64,000 nucleotides of DNA from Rhodoblastus sp. (lineage in GTDB: Bacteria; Pseudomonadota; Alphaproteobacteria; Rhizobiales; Beijerinckiaceae), in assembly GCF_019449565.1 (NCBI RefSeq), contig NZ_JAGRPM010000025.1, forward strand, positions 19,176-83,175, in the 5' to 3' direction. The first letter of the stretch is position 1, and every line of letters begins with the position of its first letter. The position numbers and the translations under genes are program-made. The notes below the pieces were generated by a model that ran no database searches, was not told the origin of the DNA, and worked only from the letters and a program-made list of their open reading frames with translations. This document shows positions 8,027 to 17,833 of the stretch, piece after piece.

Positions 8027-9637
8027 ATGATGGCGCAGGATACGAATCGCCACCAATCGCGATTCGATCCGGAGGCGGAGGCAAATGCAGTGAAGCATCG
8101 GAACTGGGTGCGTTTTCTGGGGCTTTCCGTCGCCTCCGCAGCCTCGCTTTGCCTTGGCGCCTTCCTCTCCTATCAAGCCGCGATGCAGGCCGAATCGGCG
8201 GAAGCGCCTGCTTCCGGGGTGGCTGCTCTGTTCGGCGCCGCCGGCGCCGAAAACGCTGCGGTTGAGACGCCTGCCGTTCCCGACCAGACCGCCACCATCA
8301 AACCCGCTCCGGTCAAGACCGCCGAAACTCCTACTCCCGCGCCGGAGGATCCCCGCCTAACGGTGCTGGCGAGCCTCCAGCCGGACAACCTGCCCATCTT
8401 TTCCTCGTCCGGCGCCTTTCCTGGCGGCTTGGCCGGGTCGTCGTCGCTGCGCACGGACGATGCGCCGCCGGCCTCACCGTCGCCCGCTCAGGAATCGGCG
8501 CTCCCCGAAAGCGACCTCGCAACGCCAGCCAATCCGCAGTCGCTTCCCCCCGCGTCGGCCTCGCTACCCGAGGGTCAGGCCCTGTTCCATGGCAAGCCGG
8601 CCCCGCTGCCGCCGGTCCGTCCGGCCTCGCTCAAGGCTCCCACGACAATCGCCGCCCTGATCGAGGCCTCGCCTGTCGCCATACCCGCCCTTCCGGCTGC
8701 GCCGCAGCCCGTCATTGGTCCTTCTCCCACGGTCTCCGCCGCGCCACCGGCGCCTGGGGCCACTGTCTCGCCTGCCGCAACCGCGCCGGCTTCGCCTGCC
8801 GCCCTCGCTTCTCCGGCCAAGGCGACGCCGCCCGCCGCCTCAATGGCCGCCGCCGCTTCGCCGGGCTCCTTCCCGGGCGTCGCCAATGCTCTTGCGGCAG
8901 TCACCGCCTCGATCGGCGGCGCGAATGCCGCCGTAACGCCGGGCCAGCCGTCGGCCGAGGTTCTGCCTGACGACAACGCCCAGGGCGGCTTCAAGAAGGG
9001 TTCGCCCGCCTATGTCCGTATCTTCAAGAAGGAAGGCGTGCTCGAACTCTGGCTGAAGCGCGGCGACAATTACGCGCTCTACAAGTCCTACCCCGTCTGC
9101 AAATGGTCCGGCCAGCTCGGACCCAAGACCCGTCAGGCGGATTATCAGTCGCCGGAGGGCTTCTATTCCGTCTCGGCGCGCCAGCTCAATCCGAATTCGC
9201 ACTATCATCTCGCTTTCGATATCGGCTATCCCAACGCCTATGATCGCCGTCAGGGCTCGACCGGCAGCGCCGTCATGGTTCATGGCGATTGCAAATCGGT
9301 CGGCTGTTTCGCGATGACCAATAATGGCATTGACGAAATCTACGGCATCGTCGAGGCGGCGTTGCGCAATGGCCAGCGCGAGGTGCCGGTTCATATTTTT
9401 CCCTTCCGCATGACGGAAGAGGCGATCGCGCGCGAAAGTTCTCCGAAGCAGTTCATGGCCTTCCTCACGCCGGTGAACGCGCAGCCGCAAAGGGATTGGT
9501 CGGGCTTCTGGCGCAACCTGAAGGAAGGCTACGATATGTTCCAGCGTAGCCATGTTCCGCCGGTGGCCTATGCCTGCGGCGACCGCTATGATTTCGGCGC
9601 TGGCGCCAGCTCCTGCTCGCGCATCGCCGGCTGGTAA
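8027..9637 (+). CDS. L,D-transpeptidase (YafK/YkuD-type) with long Ala/Pro-rich linker
   Basis: A 536-residue exported enzyme. An N-terminal membrane anchor (about 29-49) is followed by a roughly 270-residue low-complexity Ala/Pro/Ser linker, then a catalytic domain from about residue 325. The active-site motif HGDCKSVGCFAMTN places the nucleophile at Cys427, with the histidine ten residues before it; this is the YafK form of the YkuD domain. It probably acts in the periplasm on peptidoglycan 3-3 or protein cross-links. Two consecutive ATG codons precede the gene; the first is used here. Confidence 0.88.
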   Translation: MMAQDTNRHQSRFDPEAEANAVKHRNWVRFLGLSVASAASLCLGAFLSYQAAMQAESAEAPASGVAALFGAAGAENAAVETPAVPDQTATIKPAPVKTAETPTPAPEDPRLTVLASLQPDNLPIFSSSGAFPGGLAGSSSLRTDDAPPASPSPAQESALPESDLATPANPQSLPPASASLPEGQALFHGKPAPLPPVRPASLKAPTTIAALIEASPVAIPALPAAPQPVIGPSPTVSAAPPAPGATVSPAATAPASPAALASPAKATPPAASMAAAASPGSFPGVANALAAVTASIGGANAAVTPGQPSAEVLPDDNAQGGFKKGSPAYVRIFKKEGVLELWLKRGDNYALYKSYPVCKWSGQLGPKTRQADYQSPEGFYSVSARQLNPNSHYHLAFDIGYPNAYDRRQGSTGSAVMVHGDCKSVGCFAMTNNGIDEIYGIVEAALRNGQREVPVHIFPFRMTEEAIARESSPKQFMAFLTPVNAQPQRDWSGFWRNLKEGYDMFQRSHVPPVAYACGDRYDFGAGASSCSRIAGW

Positions 9638-9756
9638 GCGGCCCGGCGGCTGAAATCTTTTTCCCCATCTGGCGGCCGCGTCGGCGCCCCGTTATGATCG
9701 CATCGCCCGCGCTTCAATCCGATGCGCGGGCAATATTTTCGGTAAAGGAAGGCATC

Positions 9757-10047
9757 ATGGCTATCGTCGGCACGTGGAAACTGTCGCTGGAAACGCCTTT
9801 CGGCGTTCAGACTCCCTCTTTGCGGATCAATGCCGACGGCACCGGCGGACTCATCTCGCCGATCGGCGAGGCGCCTCTGAACGATCTGGTGCTGGAAGAC
9901 GACACGGCGGAATTCAGCGCGAGCGTTCCGACGCCAATGGGCAATTTCGCCATCGGCTTCAGCGTCAAGGCCAGCGGCGACGCGCTTGCGGGCACCTTCA
10001 CCTCGCCGCTCGGCGCCACCGATTTCACCGGCGTGCGCGAGGCCTGA
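9757..10047 (+). CDS. conserved small beta-rich protein of unknown function
   Basis: A 96-residue acidic, glycine-rich protein with alternating strands (MAIVGTWKLSLETPFG at the start, SPLGATDFTGVRE at the end). No signal or membrane segment. The ATG at 9757 is preceded by AAGGAAGG; an upstream in-frame ATG at 9694 has no such site. It looks like a small lipocalin-like or single beta-barrel protein, but this is only a structural guess. Confidence 0.65.
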   Translation: MAIVGTWKLSLETPFGVQTPSLRINADGTGGLISPIGEAPLNDLVLEDDTAEFSASVPTPMGNFAIGFSVKASGDALAGTFTSPLGATDFTGVREA

Positions 10048-10065
10048 GCCTCATCCCTGCAAGAC

Positions 10066-10944
10066 TCAGCCTGTTGGGGCGGCGTCGACTTCGTTGACGA
10101 AGGCGGCGATCCGCTCAAGGGTTGGCGAATCCAGCAGCAGCGGCGCGTGGCCCTGGCCCGGCACGACATGGGTCTGGCAAAGCGGATTGCGCGCCGCCAT
10201 TTCTGCATGGACCTCGGGCGTCAAGAGGTCCGAATTCTCCCCGCGCAGGGCGAGAATGGGCGCCTTGAGAGCGCAGAACTGTGGCCAGAAATCCGGCAGT
10301 GGCGCCTCGGGGTCGAATGATTCCATGGTTCGCGCCAATTGCGGATCATAGGACAGGCGCAGCCGCTCCGGCGTGATGTTCAGCGAATTTTCCGCATAGA
10401 ACCGCCATTGCTCGTCGGGCACGTCGGGAAAGCGTGGGCCCATGACGCGCCTGTAATGCGCCACCGCCTCGTCGAGATCGCGGAGCAGGGGCAGGTGGCC
10501 AATGTAATTCTTGATATTGGCGAGGCCGGCGGGGTTGAGCTGCGGGCCGACGTCATTGAGGATCAGACCTTTGACGAGGTCGGGACGGACGCCGCCGAGC
10601 GTCAGGGCGTGAAGGCCGCCGCGTGACAGGCCGATGAAGATGGCAGAGTCGATACCCAAGGCGTCGATGACCGTCAGGATGTCCGCGAATTCGATCGGGA
10701 AGGAATAATGGGTCCAGTCGGGGTCCCAGTCCGAACCGCCGCGCCCGCGATAATCAATGCCGACGATCCGCCTGTGCGTGCGCGTGCTCAGGAAGAGCGC
10801 CAGCACGACGAAATCGCGCGCCGGACGCGTCAGGCCCGGCAGGCAGATGACGGGGACCGAGCCGCTCTCCGCGCCGAAGTCGAGGGCGTGCAAGTTCAGC
10901 CCGTCGGCGGATTTGAAAAAATGACTTTGCAGCTTCTCGCTCAC
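10066..10944 (-). CDS. alpha/beta hydrolase
   Basis: A 292-residue alpha/beta-hydrolase fold protein. The oxyanion region is CLPGLTRPARDF, the nucleophile elbow is GLSRGG (Gly-X-Ser-X-Gly), DYRGRGGSDWDPDW precedes it, and the catalytic His is in PGQGHAPLLLD near the C terminus. The substrate is unknown. It is probably the last gene of the dapA-paiB-smpB minus-strand unit, 52 bp after smpB. Confidence 0.87.
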   Translation of the reverse strand: MSEKLQSHFFKSADGLNLHALDFGAESGSVPVICLPGLTRPARDFVVLALFLSTRTHRRIVGIDYRGRGGSDWDPDWTHYSFPIEFADILTVIDALGIDSAIFIGLSRGGLHALTLGGVRPDLVKGLILNDVGPQLNPAGLANIKNYIGHLPLLRDLDEAVAHYRRVMGPRFPDVPDEQWRFYAENSLNITPERLRLSYDPQLARTMESFDPEAPLPDFWPQFCALKAPILALRGENSDLLTPEVHAEMAARNPLCQTHVVPGQGHAPLLLDSPTLERIAAFVNEVDAAPTG

Positions 10945-10996
10945 GCGAGCCCCTCCCGCATTTCAGCGACGCGGTTTTCGCCGGGGCGTCGCCACG

Positions 10997-11473
10997 TCAG
11001 TCGCGCTGTTTCAGGAGCCGGCCTTTTTCGCGGTTCCAGTCGCGCTGTTTTTCTGTTTCGCGCTTATCGTGCAATTGCTTGCCCTTGCCGAGAGCGATCT
11101 CGACCTTGGCGCGGCCTTGCGCGTTGAAATATAGCTTAAGCGGCACGATCGTCATGCCCTCTCTTTGGACGCCCTGCGAAAGTTTCGCGATTTCGCGCTG
11201 CTTGAGCAGGAGTTTGCGGAGGCGCTTTGGTTCGTGGTTGAAGCGGTTGCCGGCGAGATATTCGGGAATATTGGCGTTCACGAGCCAGATTTCGCCGTGC
11301 TTGTCGACGCTGGCGTAGGATTCGGCGATGGTCGAGCGGCCGGTCCGCAAGCTTTTGACCTCCGTCCCGGTCAGCGCGATGCCCGCCTCGAAAACCTCGC
11401 CAATTTCGTAATTGTAACGAGCCTTGCGATTGTCGGCGACGATCTTGAAGTTTTTTGCTGGTTTTTCCGCCAA
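10997..11473 (-). CDS. smpB: SsrA-binding protein SmpB
   Basis: A 158-residue tmRNA-binding protein for rescue of stalled ribosomes. The N-terminal [29 protein letters not shown] segment, the [24 protein letters not shown] region and a basic C-terminal tail ([17 protein letters not shown]) are all typical. One base separates it from paiB, so the two are translationally close. No tmRNA gene was recognised in this window. Confidence 0.95.
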   Translation of the reverse strand: MAEKPAKNFKIVADNRKARYNYEIGEVFEAGIALTGTEVKSLRTGRSTIAESYASVDKHGEIWLVNANIPEYLAGNRFNHEPKRLRKLLLKQREIAKLSQGVQREGMTIVPLKLYFNAQGRAKVEIALGKGKQLHDKRETEKQRDWNREKGRLLKQRD

Positions 11474-11474
11474 T

Positions 11475-12125
11475 TTATGAATGGGCCTCCGGCCCGTCGG
11501 TCTGTAGTTTCGCCCGCATCATTGCGGCAACGGCCTGCGCTTCCGGCGCCGCCTCCCGGCAAAGTCCGGCCATGACGCCGAGCCGGTCGCGTTCATTCCG
11601 ATTTTGCGACAATTTATATTTGCCGCGAAGATCGTCGATGACGATCTCAAGGCCTGTGATGGCGCGCAATTGCGCGGCGAGAAAGTCTTTCGGCGCGTCC
11701 GACGGCGCCCATGGCGCCGGGCGCTCAACCTCCTGCTGGGCGGTCAGGTCGGCGAGCTGCGCCGCGATCCAGTCCGGTTCGTCGCGCAGACTCGCGGTTC
11801 CCGCAGCCTGGACCATGGCGTAATTCCAGGTCGGCACGACGCGTCCATGTTCGGCCTTGGATGGATAATAGCCGGGGCTGACATAGGTCTGCGGACCCAT
11901 GAAGACGACGAGCACGCGCTGCGGCGAGGCGAGAGTTTGCGACAATGGATTCGCGCGGGCGAAATGGGCGCGCAACGCAACGCCGTCATCGTCGACAATG
12001 AAGGGAATTAGATCGGCGCTGGTTCCTTCGGCGCCCGCCGCAATGACGAGTCCGAGCGGATTCGCGCGAACAAAGGCGATCAGTTCGCCTTTGTCCTCAA
12101 TGCGAAAAAGCGCGGGCTCATACAT
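11475..12125 (-). CDS. FMN-binding negative transcriptional regulator (PaiB-type)
   Basis: A 216-residue member of the PaiB family, an FMN-binding split-barrel fold. The N terminus [25 protein letters not shown] and the central [14 protein letters not shown] (about 84-97), with [11 protein letters not shown], are highly conserved family motifs. In Bacillus the relative PaiB affects protease and sporulation genes, but a regulatory role here is not shown. It sits between dapA and smpB, which are usually closer neighbours in related bacteria. Confidence 0.87.
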   Translation of the reverse strand: MYEPALFRIEDKGELIAFVRANPLGLVIAAGAEGTSADLIPFIVDDDGVALRAHFARANPLSQTLASPQRVLVVFMGPQTYVSPGYYPSKAEHGRVVPTWNYAMVQAAGTASLRDEPDWIAAQLADLTAQQEVERPAPWAPSDAPKDFLAAQLRAITGLEIVIDDLRGKYKLSQNRNERDRLGVMAGLCREAAPEAQAVAAMMRAKLQTDGPEAHS

Positions 12126-12140
12126 TCCGGGTTCCGATCG

Positions 12141-13037
12141 TCAGCCCGCCAGGACGCCGGCATGGACCATGGCCGCGCGGATCGCCGCGCGGGTCTTGTC
12201 TGTCGAGCCGACCAGCGGCAGGCGGACTTCCTCGCGCGCGCGGCCGAGCAGGCTCAGGCCCGATTTCGCGCCGGTGACGCCGGCTTCAAGGAAGGTCGCG
12301 GCGTGCAGCGGCGTCAGGCTGTCCTGAATGGCGAGCGCCCTGACGTAATCGCCACTGGCGGCGGCCTCCCACAATTGCGCACAGGGACGCGGCGCGATGT
12401 TGGACACCACCGAAATGCAGCCGGAAGCTCCGGCGGCGAAACAGGCCAGAGCCGTCATGTCGTCGCCAGAAAACTGCAGGAAGCCCGGCCCCATGGCCTG
12501 ACGCTGCATGGAAATGCGCGCGACATTGCCGGTGGCGTCCTTGACCCCGGCGATATTGCGCAATTCGTCGGCGCAGCGCTTCATGGTCTCGACCGACATG
12601 TCGATCACCGAGCGCGGCGGAATATTATAGATGACGATCGGAATGCCGATGGCTTCGTCGATCGCCTTGAAATGCTGGAACAGGCCTTCCTGATTGGGCT
12701 TGTTGTAATAGGGCGTCACGACCAGAACCGCGTCGGCGCCCGCCTTTTCGGCGTGGACGGCGAGTTCGACCGCCTCACGCGTATTGTTGGAGCCGGCGCC
12801 GGCGATGACCGGAACGCGGCCCTTCGTTTCCGCGATGGCGATCTCGACCACGCGCTTGTGCTCGGCATGCGACAGGGTCGGGCTTTCGCCGGTCGTCCCG
12901 ACCGGGACCAGTCCATGGATGCCGCTTTCGATCTGCCAATCGATCAAGGCGCGAAACGCGGCCTCGTCCACGGCGTCCTCCTTGAAGGGGGTCACCAGCG
13001 CCGTCATCCAGCCTTGCAGTCGCGTACCTGTCGCCAT
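12141..13037 (-). CDS. dapA: 4-hydroxy-tetrahydrodipicolinate synthase
   Basis: A 298-residue aldolase-type enzyme condensing pyruvate with aspartate semialdehyde, the first committed step to lysine and diaminopimelate. Schiff-base Lys166 lies in GVKDATG, Tyr137 in IVIYNIP, and GTTGESPTL is at 47-55. The start at 13037 gives the usual family length; an in-frame upstream ATG adds ten atypical residues. It is first in a minus-strand group with paiB (15-bp gap) and smpB. Confidence 0.95.
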   Translation of the reverse strand: MATGTRLQGWMTALVTPFKEDAVDEAAFRALIDWQIESGIHGLVPVGTTGESPTLSHAEHKRVVEIAIAETKGRVPVIAGAGSNNTREAVELAVHAEKAGADAVLVVTPYYNKPNQEGLFQHFKAIDEAIGIPIVIYNIPPRSVIDMSVETMKRCADELRNIAGVKDATGNVARISMQRQAMGPGFLQFSGDDMTALACFAAGASGCISVVSNIAPRPCAQLWEAAASGDYVRALAIQDSLTPLHAATFLEAGVTGAKSGLSLLGRAREEVRLPLVGSTDKTRAAIRAAMVHAGVLAG

Positions 13038-13252
13038 CGCCTCTTTCCGTCCTGCTTCTCGCCGCAAGGGCGCCGCTTTTGGCAGGTTATTAGCCTGGCG
13101 CCACTCATAGCGGCTGATTGCGGCGACGGGAAGGGGTGCGCAGCTTCCGTCACGTCGAAAGCTGATTTCCTTCGGGCGAGCTTTGGTTAACCCGTCGTTA
13201 ATTCCCCGGGCGCAGGCTGAAAACTTACGTGGCGGAGCAACAGGATATCGCG

Positions 13253-15418
13253 ATGAGGATTTTGCGTATGGACCGAAGGCTGACGGGCGCCGCCCTGGCG
13301 ACCGCTTTCTGCCTCGTCATACCAGCCGAGCAGCAAATCGCGCGTCGAATCCATATCCCGGCCGCTCCTGTCTCTCCTCACGCCCCTTTCGGCAGCCTTC
13401 CGGCCTCCGTCGCCCCGCTGGATTCCGAAGCTGTGGCGCAGGGCGACGGCGCCTGGAGCGCGCCAGATCCCTCCAAATTCGCCGGCGGCTCGCCGGACAG
13501 CGAAGCGCGCGCGGCGCAGGCTGCGGCGCTCGGCTATGACCTCGCGGGCGCGAGCGAGGCGCTTGAAGCCTATGCCGCAGGGCAGGGACAGGCGGGAGAC
13601 GCCGTTCTGGCGACGAAGGACCCCGTCGTGCGCGCCGCCGTGGAATGGGCCTTTGTGCGGCTTCATCCGGGCGAGGCGGGCCTCGCGCGTGTCGCCAGTT
13701 TCATCCGTTCCCATGCCGATTGGCCGGTCGCGGGGCTGCGCAAGCGCGCGGACGAACTGGCCGGTGGCGAAGGCGCGAAGCCGGAGCGCGTCGCCGCATT
13801 TTTCGCCGAATTTCCGCCAGTCTCGCCGCCCGGCCAGATCTCCTATGCCGAAATGCTCAACGCCGATCCCGCCCGAACGGCGGAAGCGGCGCAAATCGCC
13901 CGCGACGTCTGGCGCGACAGCGACCTGACGCCATTGCAGGAAAAGCGCCTGCTCAAGACCTTTTCCGGCGTGCTGACCGCCGCCGATCACATCTACCGCG
14001 CCGACCGGCTGATGCTGCGCGAGCAGCGCTCGGCCGCCGCGCGCGCCTCGGCCTTGGCGGGCAAGGACGCCCAGGCGCTCTTCCGCGCTCAGGCCGATCT
14101 CGCCAATGACGCCAGCTGGGCCAAGGTTTCGGGCCGCGTGCCGGCGAGTCTGCGCGACGATCCGGCTTTGCTCTATCTGCGTATCCACAGCGAGCGCCAC
14201 GCGGAGCATATCGACGAGGCGGCGAAACTCATGCTCGCCGCGCCGCGTGAGCAGTCGAAACTGACGAGCCCCGACGACTGGTGGACCGAACGCCGCCTGA
14301 TCGCGCGCAAATTGCTCGATTCCGGCGACGCCCAGCGCGCCTATCGCCTTTGCGCCGAACATGCGGCGGCTTCCACCGAGGCGCAGATCGAGGCCGAGTT
14401 CCACTCCGGCTGGATCGCGCTGCGGTTCCTGAACGATCCGGCGCTCGCCGCGCCTCATTTCGACAAGCTGGCGCAGATCGCGCGCAAGCCCCATTCGGTC
14501 AGCCGGGCCGCCTATTGGCAGGGACGCGTCGCCGAGGCGCGCGGACTGGACGCCAAGCCCTTTTACGCCCGCGCCGCAAATGAGACCGAGACCTTCTACG
14601 GCCAGCTCGCCCGAGCCAAGCTGGGCGACGAGCCGGTCGTGCTGCGTCCGGCGGCCGTGGCCGCGGAAGGCGACGCCCGCGCCGATTCCGTGCGCGCGGT
14701 CGAATTGCTGTTCGCGCTCGGCCAGAAAGACGCCGCGCGCCTGCTTGCGCTGGAAAGCGCCGCCGTCCTGACCGCGCCCGAGCAGATGGCCGCGCTGTCG
14801 CGCCTGATCGAGGCGAATAGCGACGCCAATACCGCCTTGATCGCGGGCAAGGCGGCGCTGCATCGCGGCATGGCGATCGACAGCCTGGCTTTTCCGCTCA
14901 ATGGCGTGCCGCAATATTCCGAACTCGCGAATTCGGCCAGCCGCCCGATGGTTCTGGCGATCGCACGGCAGGAGAGCGCCTTCAACGCCACGGCGAAATC
15001 CGGCGCGGGTGCCTTCGGGCTGATGCAGATGATCGAACCGACCGCGCGCAAGGCGGCCAAGAGCGCCGGCGTGGCGTTCGATCAGGCGCGGCTGAAGACC
15101 GACGCCGCGTTCAACGCTCAGCTCGGGGCCTTTCATCTTGGGCAGTTGCTCGGCGAATATCGCGGCTCGCATGTGCTCGCCTTCGCCGCCTATAACGCGG
15201 GCGGCGGCAATGTCGGCGACTGGATCAAGGCCTATGGCGATCCGCGCAATCCGCTGGTCGATCCGATCGACTGGATCGAGCGCATTCCCTTCACCGAAAC
15301 GCGCAACTACGTGCAGCGCATCGTCGAGAACCTGCATATCTACCGCGCCCGGCTGAGCGATCCGGCGCCGAACCTGTTCGCCGTCGATCTGCGGCAGAAG
15401 GTCGCCGCGAAAGACTAA
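13253..15418 (+). CDS. soluble-type lytic murein transglycosylase
   Basis: A 721-residue exported muramidase. A short hydrophobic N-terminal segment serves as signal. A long helical superhelix-like region of about 500 residues follows, then the transglycosylase domain with [22 protein letters not shown]; catalytic Glu574 is in [15 protein letters not shown] follows, as expected for the goose-type lysozyme fold. It cleaves glycan strands to 1,6-anhydro-muropeptides, whose sugar is recycled by AnmK (also in this window). I chose ATG 13253; a GTG at 13229 is an in-frame alternative. Confidence 0.9.
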   Translation: MRILRMDRRLTGAALATAFCLVIPAEQQIARRIHIPAAPVSPHAPFGSLPASVAPLDSEAVAQGDGAWSAPDPSKFAGGSPDSEARAAQAAALGYDLAGASEALEAYAAGQGQAGDAVLATKDPVVRAAVEWAFVRLHPGEAGLARVASFIRSHADWPVAGLRKRADELAGGEGAKPERVAAFFAEFPPVSPPGQISYAEMLNADPARTAEAAQIARDVWRDSDLTPLQEKRLLKTFSGVLTAADHIYRADRLMLREQRSAAARASALAGKDAQALFRAQADLANDASWAKVSGRVPASLRDDPALLYLRIHSERHAEHIDEAAKLMLAAPREQSKLTSPDDWWTERRLIARKLLDSGDAQRAYRLCAEHAAASTEAQIEAEFHSGWIALRFLNDPALAAPHFDKLAQIARKPHSVSRAAYWQGRVAEARGLDAKPFYARAANETETFYGQLARAKLGDEPVVLRPAAVAAEGDARADSVRAVELLFALGQKDAARLLALESAAVLTAPEQMAALSRLIEANSDANTALIAGKAALHRGMAIDSLAFPLNGVPQYSELANSASRPMVLAIARQESAFNATAKSGAGAFGLMQMIEPTARKAAKSAGVAFDQARLKTDAAFNAQLGAFHLGQLLGEYRGSHVLAFAAYNAGGGNVGDWIKAYGDPRNPLVDPIDWIERIPFTETRNYVQRIVENLHIYRARLSDPAPNLFAVDLRQKVAAKD

Positions 15419-15424
15419 ATCAGG

Positions 15425-16105
15425 TCAGCCCGCGCGAAGCTCTGCGGCCAGTCGCACGAAGACGGAATCGAACATCTCCTGCGTCAACACGCCGGTATTG
15501 GTGTTGTAACGCGAGCAATGATAGCTGTCGCACAGGGTGAGGTTCCGGGCGCTCAGGCGATGAACCGCGCCATGCGCGAAGGGAAAAGCCTTTGCCTTTT
15601 CCCCGAACAGTCTGAGTGCGCTGTCATGGGCGATGCGGCCGAGGCAGAGGATGAAGCGCAGCTTCGGCATGGCCGCTATTTCCCGAACCAGAAAATCACG
15701 ACAGGCGGAAATCTCCTGCGGCGTTGGCTTGTTTTGCGGGGGAACGCAGCGCACGGCGTTCGAAATCCGGCAATTGTTTAGATGCAAACCATCGTCCGCG
15801 CTTTCGCAATAATTTCCCGAGGCGAAACCATGCCGGATCAAGGTCGGATAGAGCAGATCGCCGGCCCAGTCGCCCGTGAAGGGCCGTCCGGTGCGATTGG
15901 CCCCATGCAAACCCGGCGCGAGTCCGAGAATCAGGACGGACGCGTCCAGCGCGCCGAAAGCGGGCACAGGGGCGTTATGCGCCCCCGGCAAAGCATAGCG
16001 ATTTCCCGCGCGAAATTCCGCGAGGCGGGGACACAAGGCGCAATCCGGAGCTGGCTCGGCAAAGGATCCGGTCTCCGCAAAAGAAAGAGGCGCTTCCCGT
16101 TTCAT
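15425..16105 (-). CDS. uracil-DNA glycosylase, family 5 (UDGb) type
   Basis: A 226-residue DNA repair glycosylase. The active-site stretch GLAPGLHGANRTGRPFTGD (in place of family-4 GExPG) is the UDGb hallmark. Cysteines in CALCPRL, NAVRCVPP and ACRDFL can hold the [4Fe-4S] cluster. The C terminus has CDSYHCSRYNTNTG. I chose the ATG at 16105 because AAGAGG stands eight bases upstream; starts further upstream would overlap the NYN gene. It should excise uracil or related deaminated bases from GC-rich DNA. Confidence 0.88.
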   Translation of the reverse strand: MKREAPLSFAETGSFAEPAPDCALCPRLAEFRAGNRYALPGAHNAPVPAFGALDASVLILGLAPGLHGANRTGRPFTGDWAGDLLYPTLIRHGFASGNYCESADDGLHLNNCRISNAVRCVPPQNKPTPQEISACRDFLVREIAAMPKLRFILCLGRIAHDSALRLFGEKAKAFPFAHGAVHRLSARNLTLCDSYHCSRYNTNTGVLTQEMFDSVFVRLAAELRAG

Positions 16106-16160
16106 CGGTGCGCCTCTTTGCTGGATCTGCTCTTGAACCCGCGCCGCCATGCTCGGCAGG

Positions 16161-16778
16161 TCATTCGTCGTCCGACACGGTCTCATGCGGCATAGCAGTC
16201 GTCGGCGTGACGGGACGGCGCTCCTGGAAGCGCTGCAGGCGCTCGGTGCGGTCGGCGGGATCGCGGCCGATTTTGTTGACGAGATGGACCAGATCGACAA
16301 ATTCGTCAGCCTGGCGACGCAATTCGTCGGCGACCATAGGCGGCTGGGTCGTTATGGTCGACAGCACCGAGACGCGCACGCCCTTGCGCTGGACCGCCTC
16401 GACCAGCGAGCGGAAGTCGCCGTCGCCCGAAAACAGCACCATGTGGTCGATGTGATCGGCCATTTCCATGGCGTCCACGGCGAGTTCGATATCCATGTTG
16501 CCCTTGACCTTACGGCGGCCGAGCGCGTCCACGAATTCCTTGGCGGGTTTGGTGACGACCGCATAGCCATTGTAATCGAGCCAGTCGATCAACGGACGAA
16601 TCGAGGAATATTCCTGATCCTCAACCAAGGCCGTGTAATAAAACGCGCGCAGCAGGCGGCCCTTGGACTGAAACTCTTTCAAGAGGCGCTTGTAGTCAAT
16701 GTCGAAGCCGAGTGATTTCGCGGTCGCGTAAAGATTTGCTCCGTCAATGAATAAAGCGATGCGTTCCTGATCTGCCAT
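16161..16778 (-). CDS. NYN-domain protein, LabA/DUF88 family
   Basis: A 205-residue protein almost entirely composed of a PIN-like NYN nuclease domain. The acidic metal-site residues are in LFIDGANLY (10-18), KGNMDIELAVDAME (about 92-105) and LFSGDGDFRSL (about 113-123). A short acidic tail ends the protein. It probably acts on RNA. In many alphaproteobacteria a LabA-like gene stands beside rpoZ, as here. This is one of two NYN proteins in the window; the other carries an OST-HTH domain. Confidence 0.9.
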   Translation of the reverse strand: MADQERIALFIDGANLYATAKSLGFDIDYKRLLKEFQSKGRLLRAFYYTALVEDQEYSSIRPLIDWLDYNGYAVVTKPAKEFVDALGRRKVKGNMDIELAVDAMEMADHIDHMVLFSGDGDFRSLVEAVQRKGVRVSVLSTITTQPPMVADELRRQADEFVDLVHLVNKIGRDPADRTERLQRFQERRPVTPTTAMPHETVSDDE

Positions 16779-17250
16779 TATGTTTTTCCATTTCCGGTTG
16801 TGCTAAAGCTACGCACAATTCGCAAGTGTTATGATTTAGAGTCGATTTACTCCAAAACTGGCCAAAAGCAAGTTTCATCATCATGAAGATTTGGACAGAT
16901 TCGTGTTAACTCTCCTGTCGTGCTCTGGCCAGATGGCTGCGTCGTCCATTTCCGATCGACAAGGCTGCTTTGATCGCCCTAACTTCGGGGTTTGCTCGGT
17001 TGCGCCCTCGATCGGCTGGATGTCCATCAGGATTGGACCGCGCGCGTTCGCGTCTCGGAACTCTAGTGTAAGCGACCTGGAGAATATTGTTCCAATCCGT
17101 CATAATTCCTTTCCTCGTAAAAGCCAATTGGGACATTTTGACGGAAAAGGCTTGACCCGTCGCAAAAATTGCGAAACTTGCCCCGATGGGCATTTTTATG
17201 TAGTACAATTGGAAATTCCCGATCGCCCGATGTTTTGAGGAGCTGGCCGA
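16779..17250. other. 472-bp divergent intergenic between NYN gene and rpoZ
   Basis: AT-richer than its surroundings. It should hold promoters for both flanking genes. A candidate rpoZ promoter lies near 17153-17208: TTGACC at 17153 with a palindrome immediately after, and TTGCCC at 17178 with TAGTACAAT downstream near 17201. No convincing protein gene was seen; open frames here lack ribosome sites and recognisable motifs. Confidence 0.5.
17160..17174. promoter_or_regulatory. perfect 6-3-6 inverted repeat upstream of rpoZ
   Basis: TCGCAA-AAA-TTGCGA is a perfect dyad just after a TTGACC box in the rpoZ upstream region, about 77 bp before the ATG. Its size and place suit an operator. It could also be chance in this AT-rich spacer. 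No regulator is identified. Confidence 0.4.
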
Positions 17251-17634
17251 ATGGCGCGCGTCACCGTTGAAGATTGCATCGACAAGGTCGATAACCGTTT
17301 CGATCTCGTCCTGCTGGCCAGCCATCGCGCGCGGATGATCTCATCCGGCTCGCAGATCACCGTCGCCCGCGACAATGACAAGAATCCGGTCGTCGCCCTG
17401 CGCGAGATCGCCGATTCGATGATCGCGCCCGACGATCTGAAGGAAGATTTCATCCATTCGCTGCAGAAGCATGTCGAGGTCGACGAGCCCGAAGCCGAGG
17501 TCGTGCCGACCCTCGTGACGCCCGCCAGCGACGCGGCCGGCGACGTCCAGTTCGATCGCATGACTGAGGAAGACCTGCTGCGCGGTCTCGAAGGCCTGGT
17601 GCCTCCGGCCGAGACGGACGACGATTCGGAATAA
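17251..17634 (+). CDS. rpoZ: DNA-directed RNA polymerase omega subunit
   Basis: A 127-residue omega subunit. [30 protein letters not shown] at the start and [11 protein letters not shown] are the conserved RpoZ core, which chaperones the beta-prime subunit. The acidic C-terminal extension (about 80-127) is typical of alphaproteobacteria. GAGGAG precedes the ATG. It is followed by an intrinsic terminator and then rsh, the usual rpoZ-spoT neighbourhood. Confidence 0.95.
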   Translation: MARVTVEDCIDKVDNRFDLVLLASHRARMISSGSQITVARDNDKNPVVALREIADSMIAPDDLKEDFIHSLQKHVEVDEPEAEVVPTLVTPASDAAGDVQFDRMTEEDLLRGLEGLVPPAETDDDSE

Positions 17635-17675
17635 CAACCGCTCGCGCCGCCCATAGCGGCGACGACGGAAGGAAC

Positions 17676-17708
17676 GCCTCCCGCTAATCATTTGCGGGGG
17701 GCTTTTTC
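17676..17708 (+). terminator. intrinsic terminator after rpoZ
   Basis: A 9-bp stem (GCCTCCCGC with GCGGGGGGC, one G-T pair) with a 9-nt loop, followed by TTTTT. It lies 42 bp after the rpoZ stop and before rsh. Confidence 0.8.
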
Positions 17709-17833
17709 TTGCGCGTTTGCGCGCGGATTTGACCTAAATTCATCGCCCAAATCGCTTGCTCAACTCCGCCACGGCGTCGATAGTAGCAAGGTGGAATTTG
17801 TGGGAGCGGTGGGCCGCAGGGAATGTCTTCAGC

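Noticed and set aside
13187..15337. A 716-residue open frame on the minus strand opposite the lytic transglycosylase gene
   Set aside because: It is a GC-driven mirror of the plus-strand gene: Arg/Gly/Ala-rich, without any recognisable domain or ribosome site, while the plus strand encodes a clear transglycosylase.
16891..17238. Short open frames on both strands in the NYN-rpoZ spacer
   Set aside because: No ribosome site, no family resemblance, and the sequence is AT-richer than coding regions nearby.
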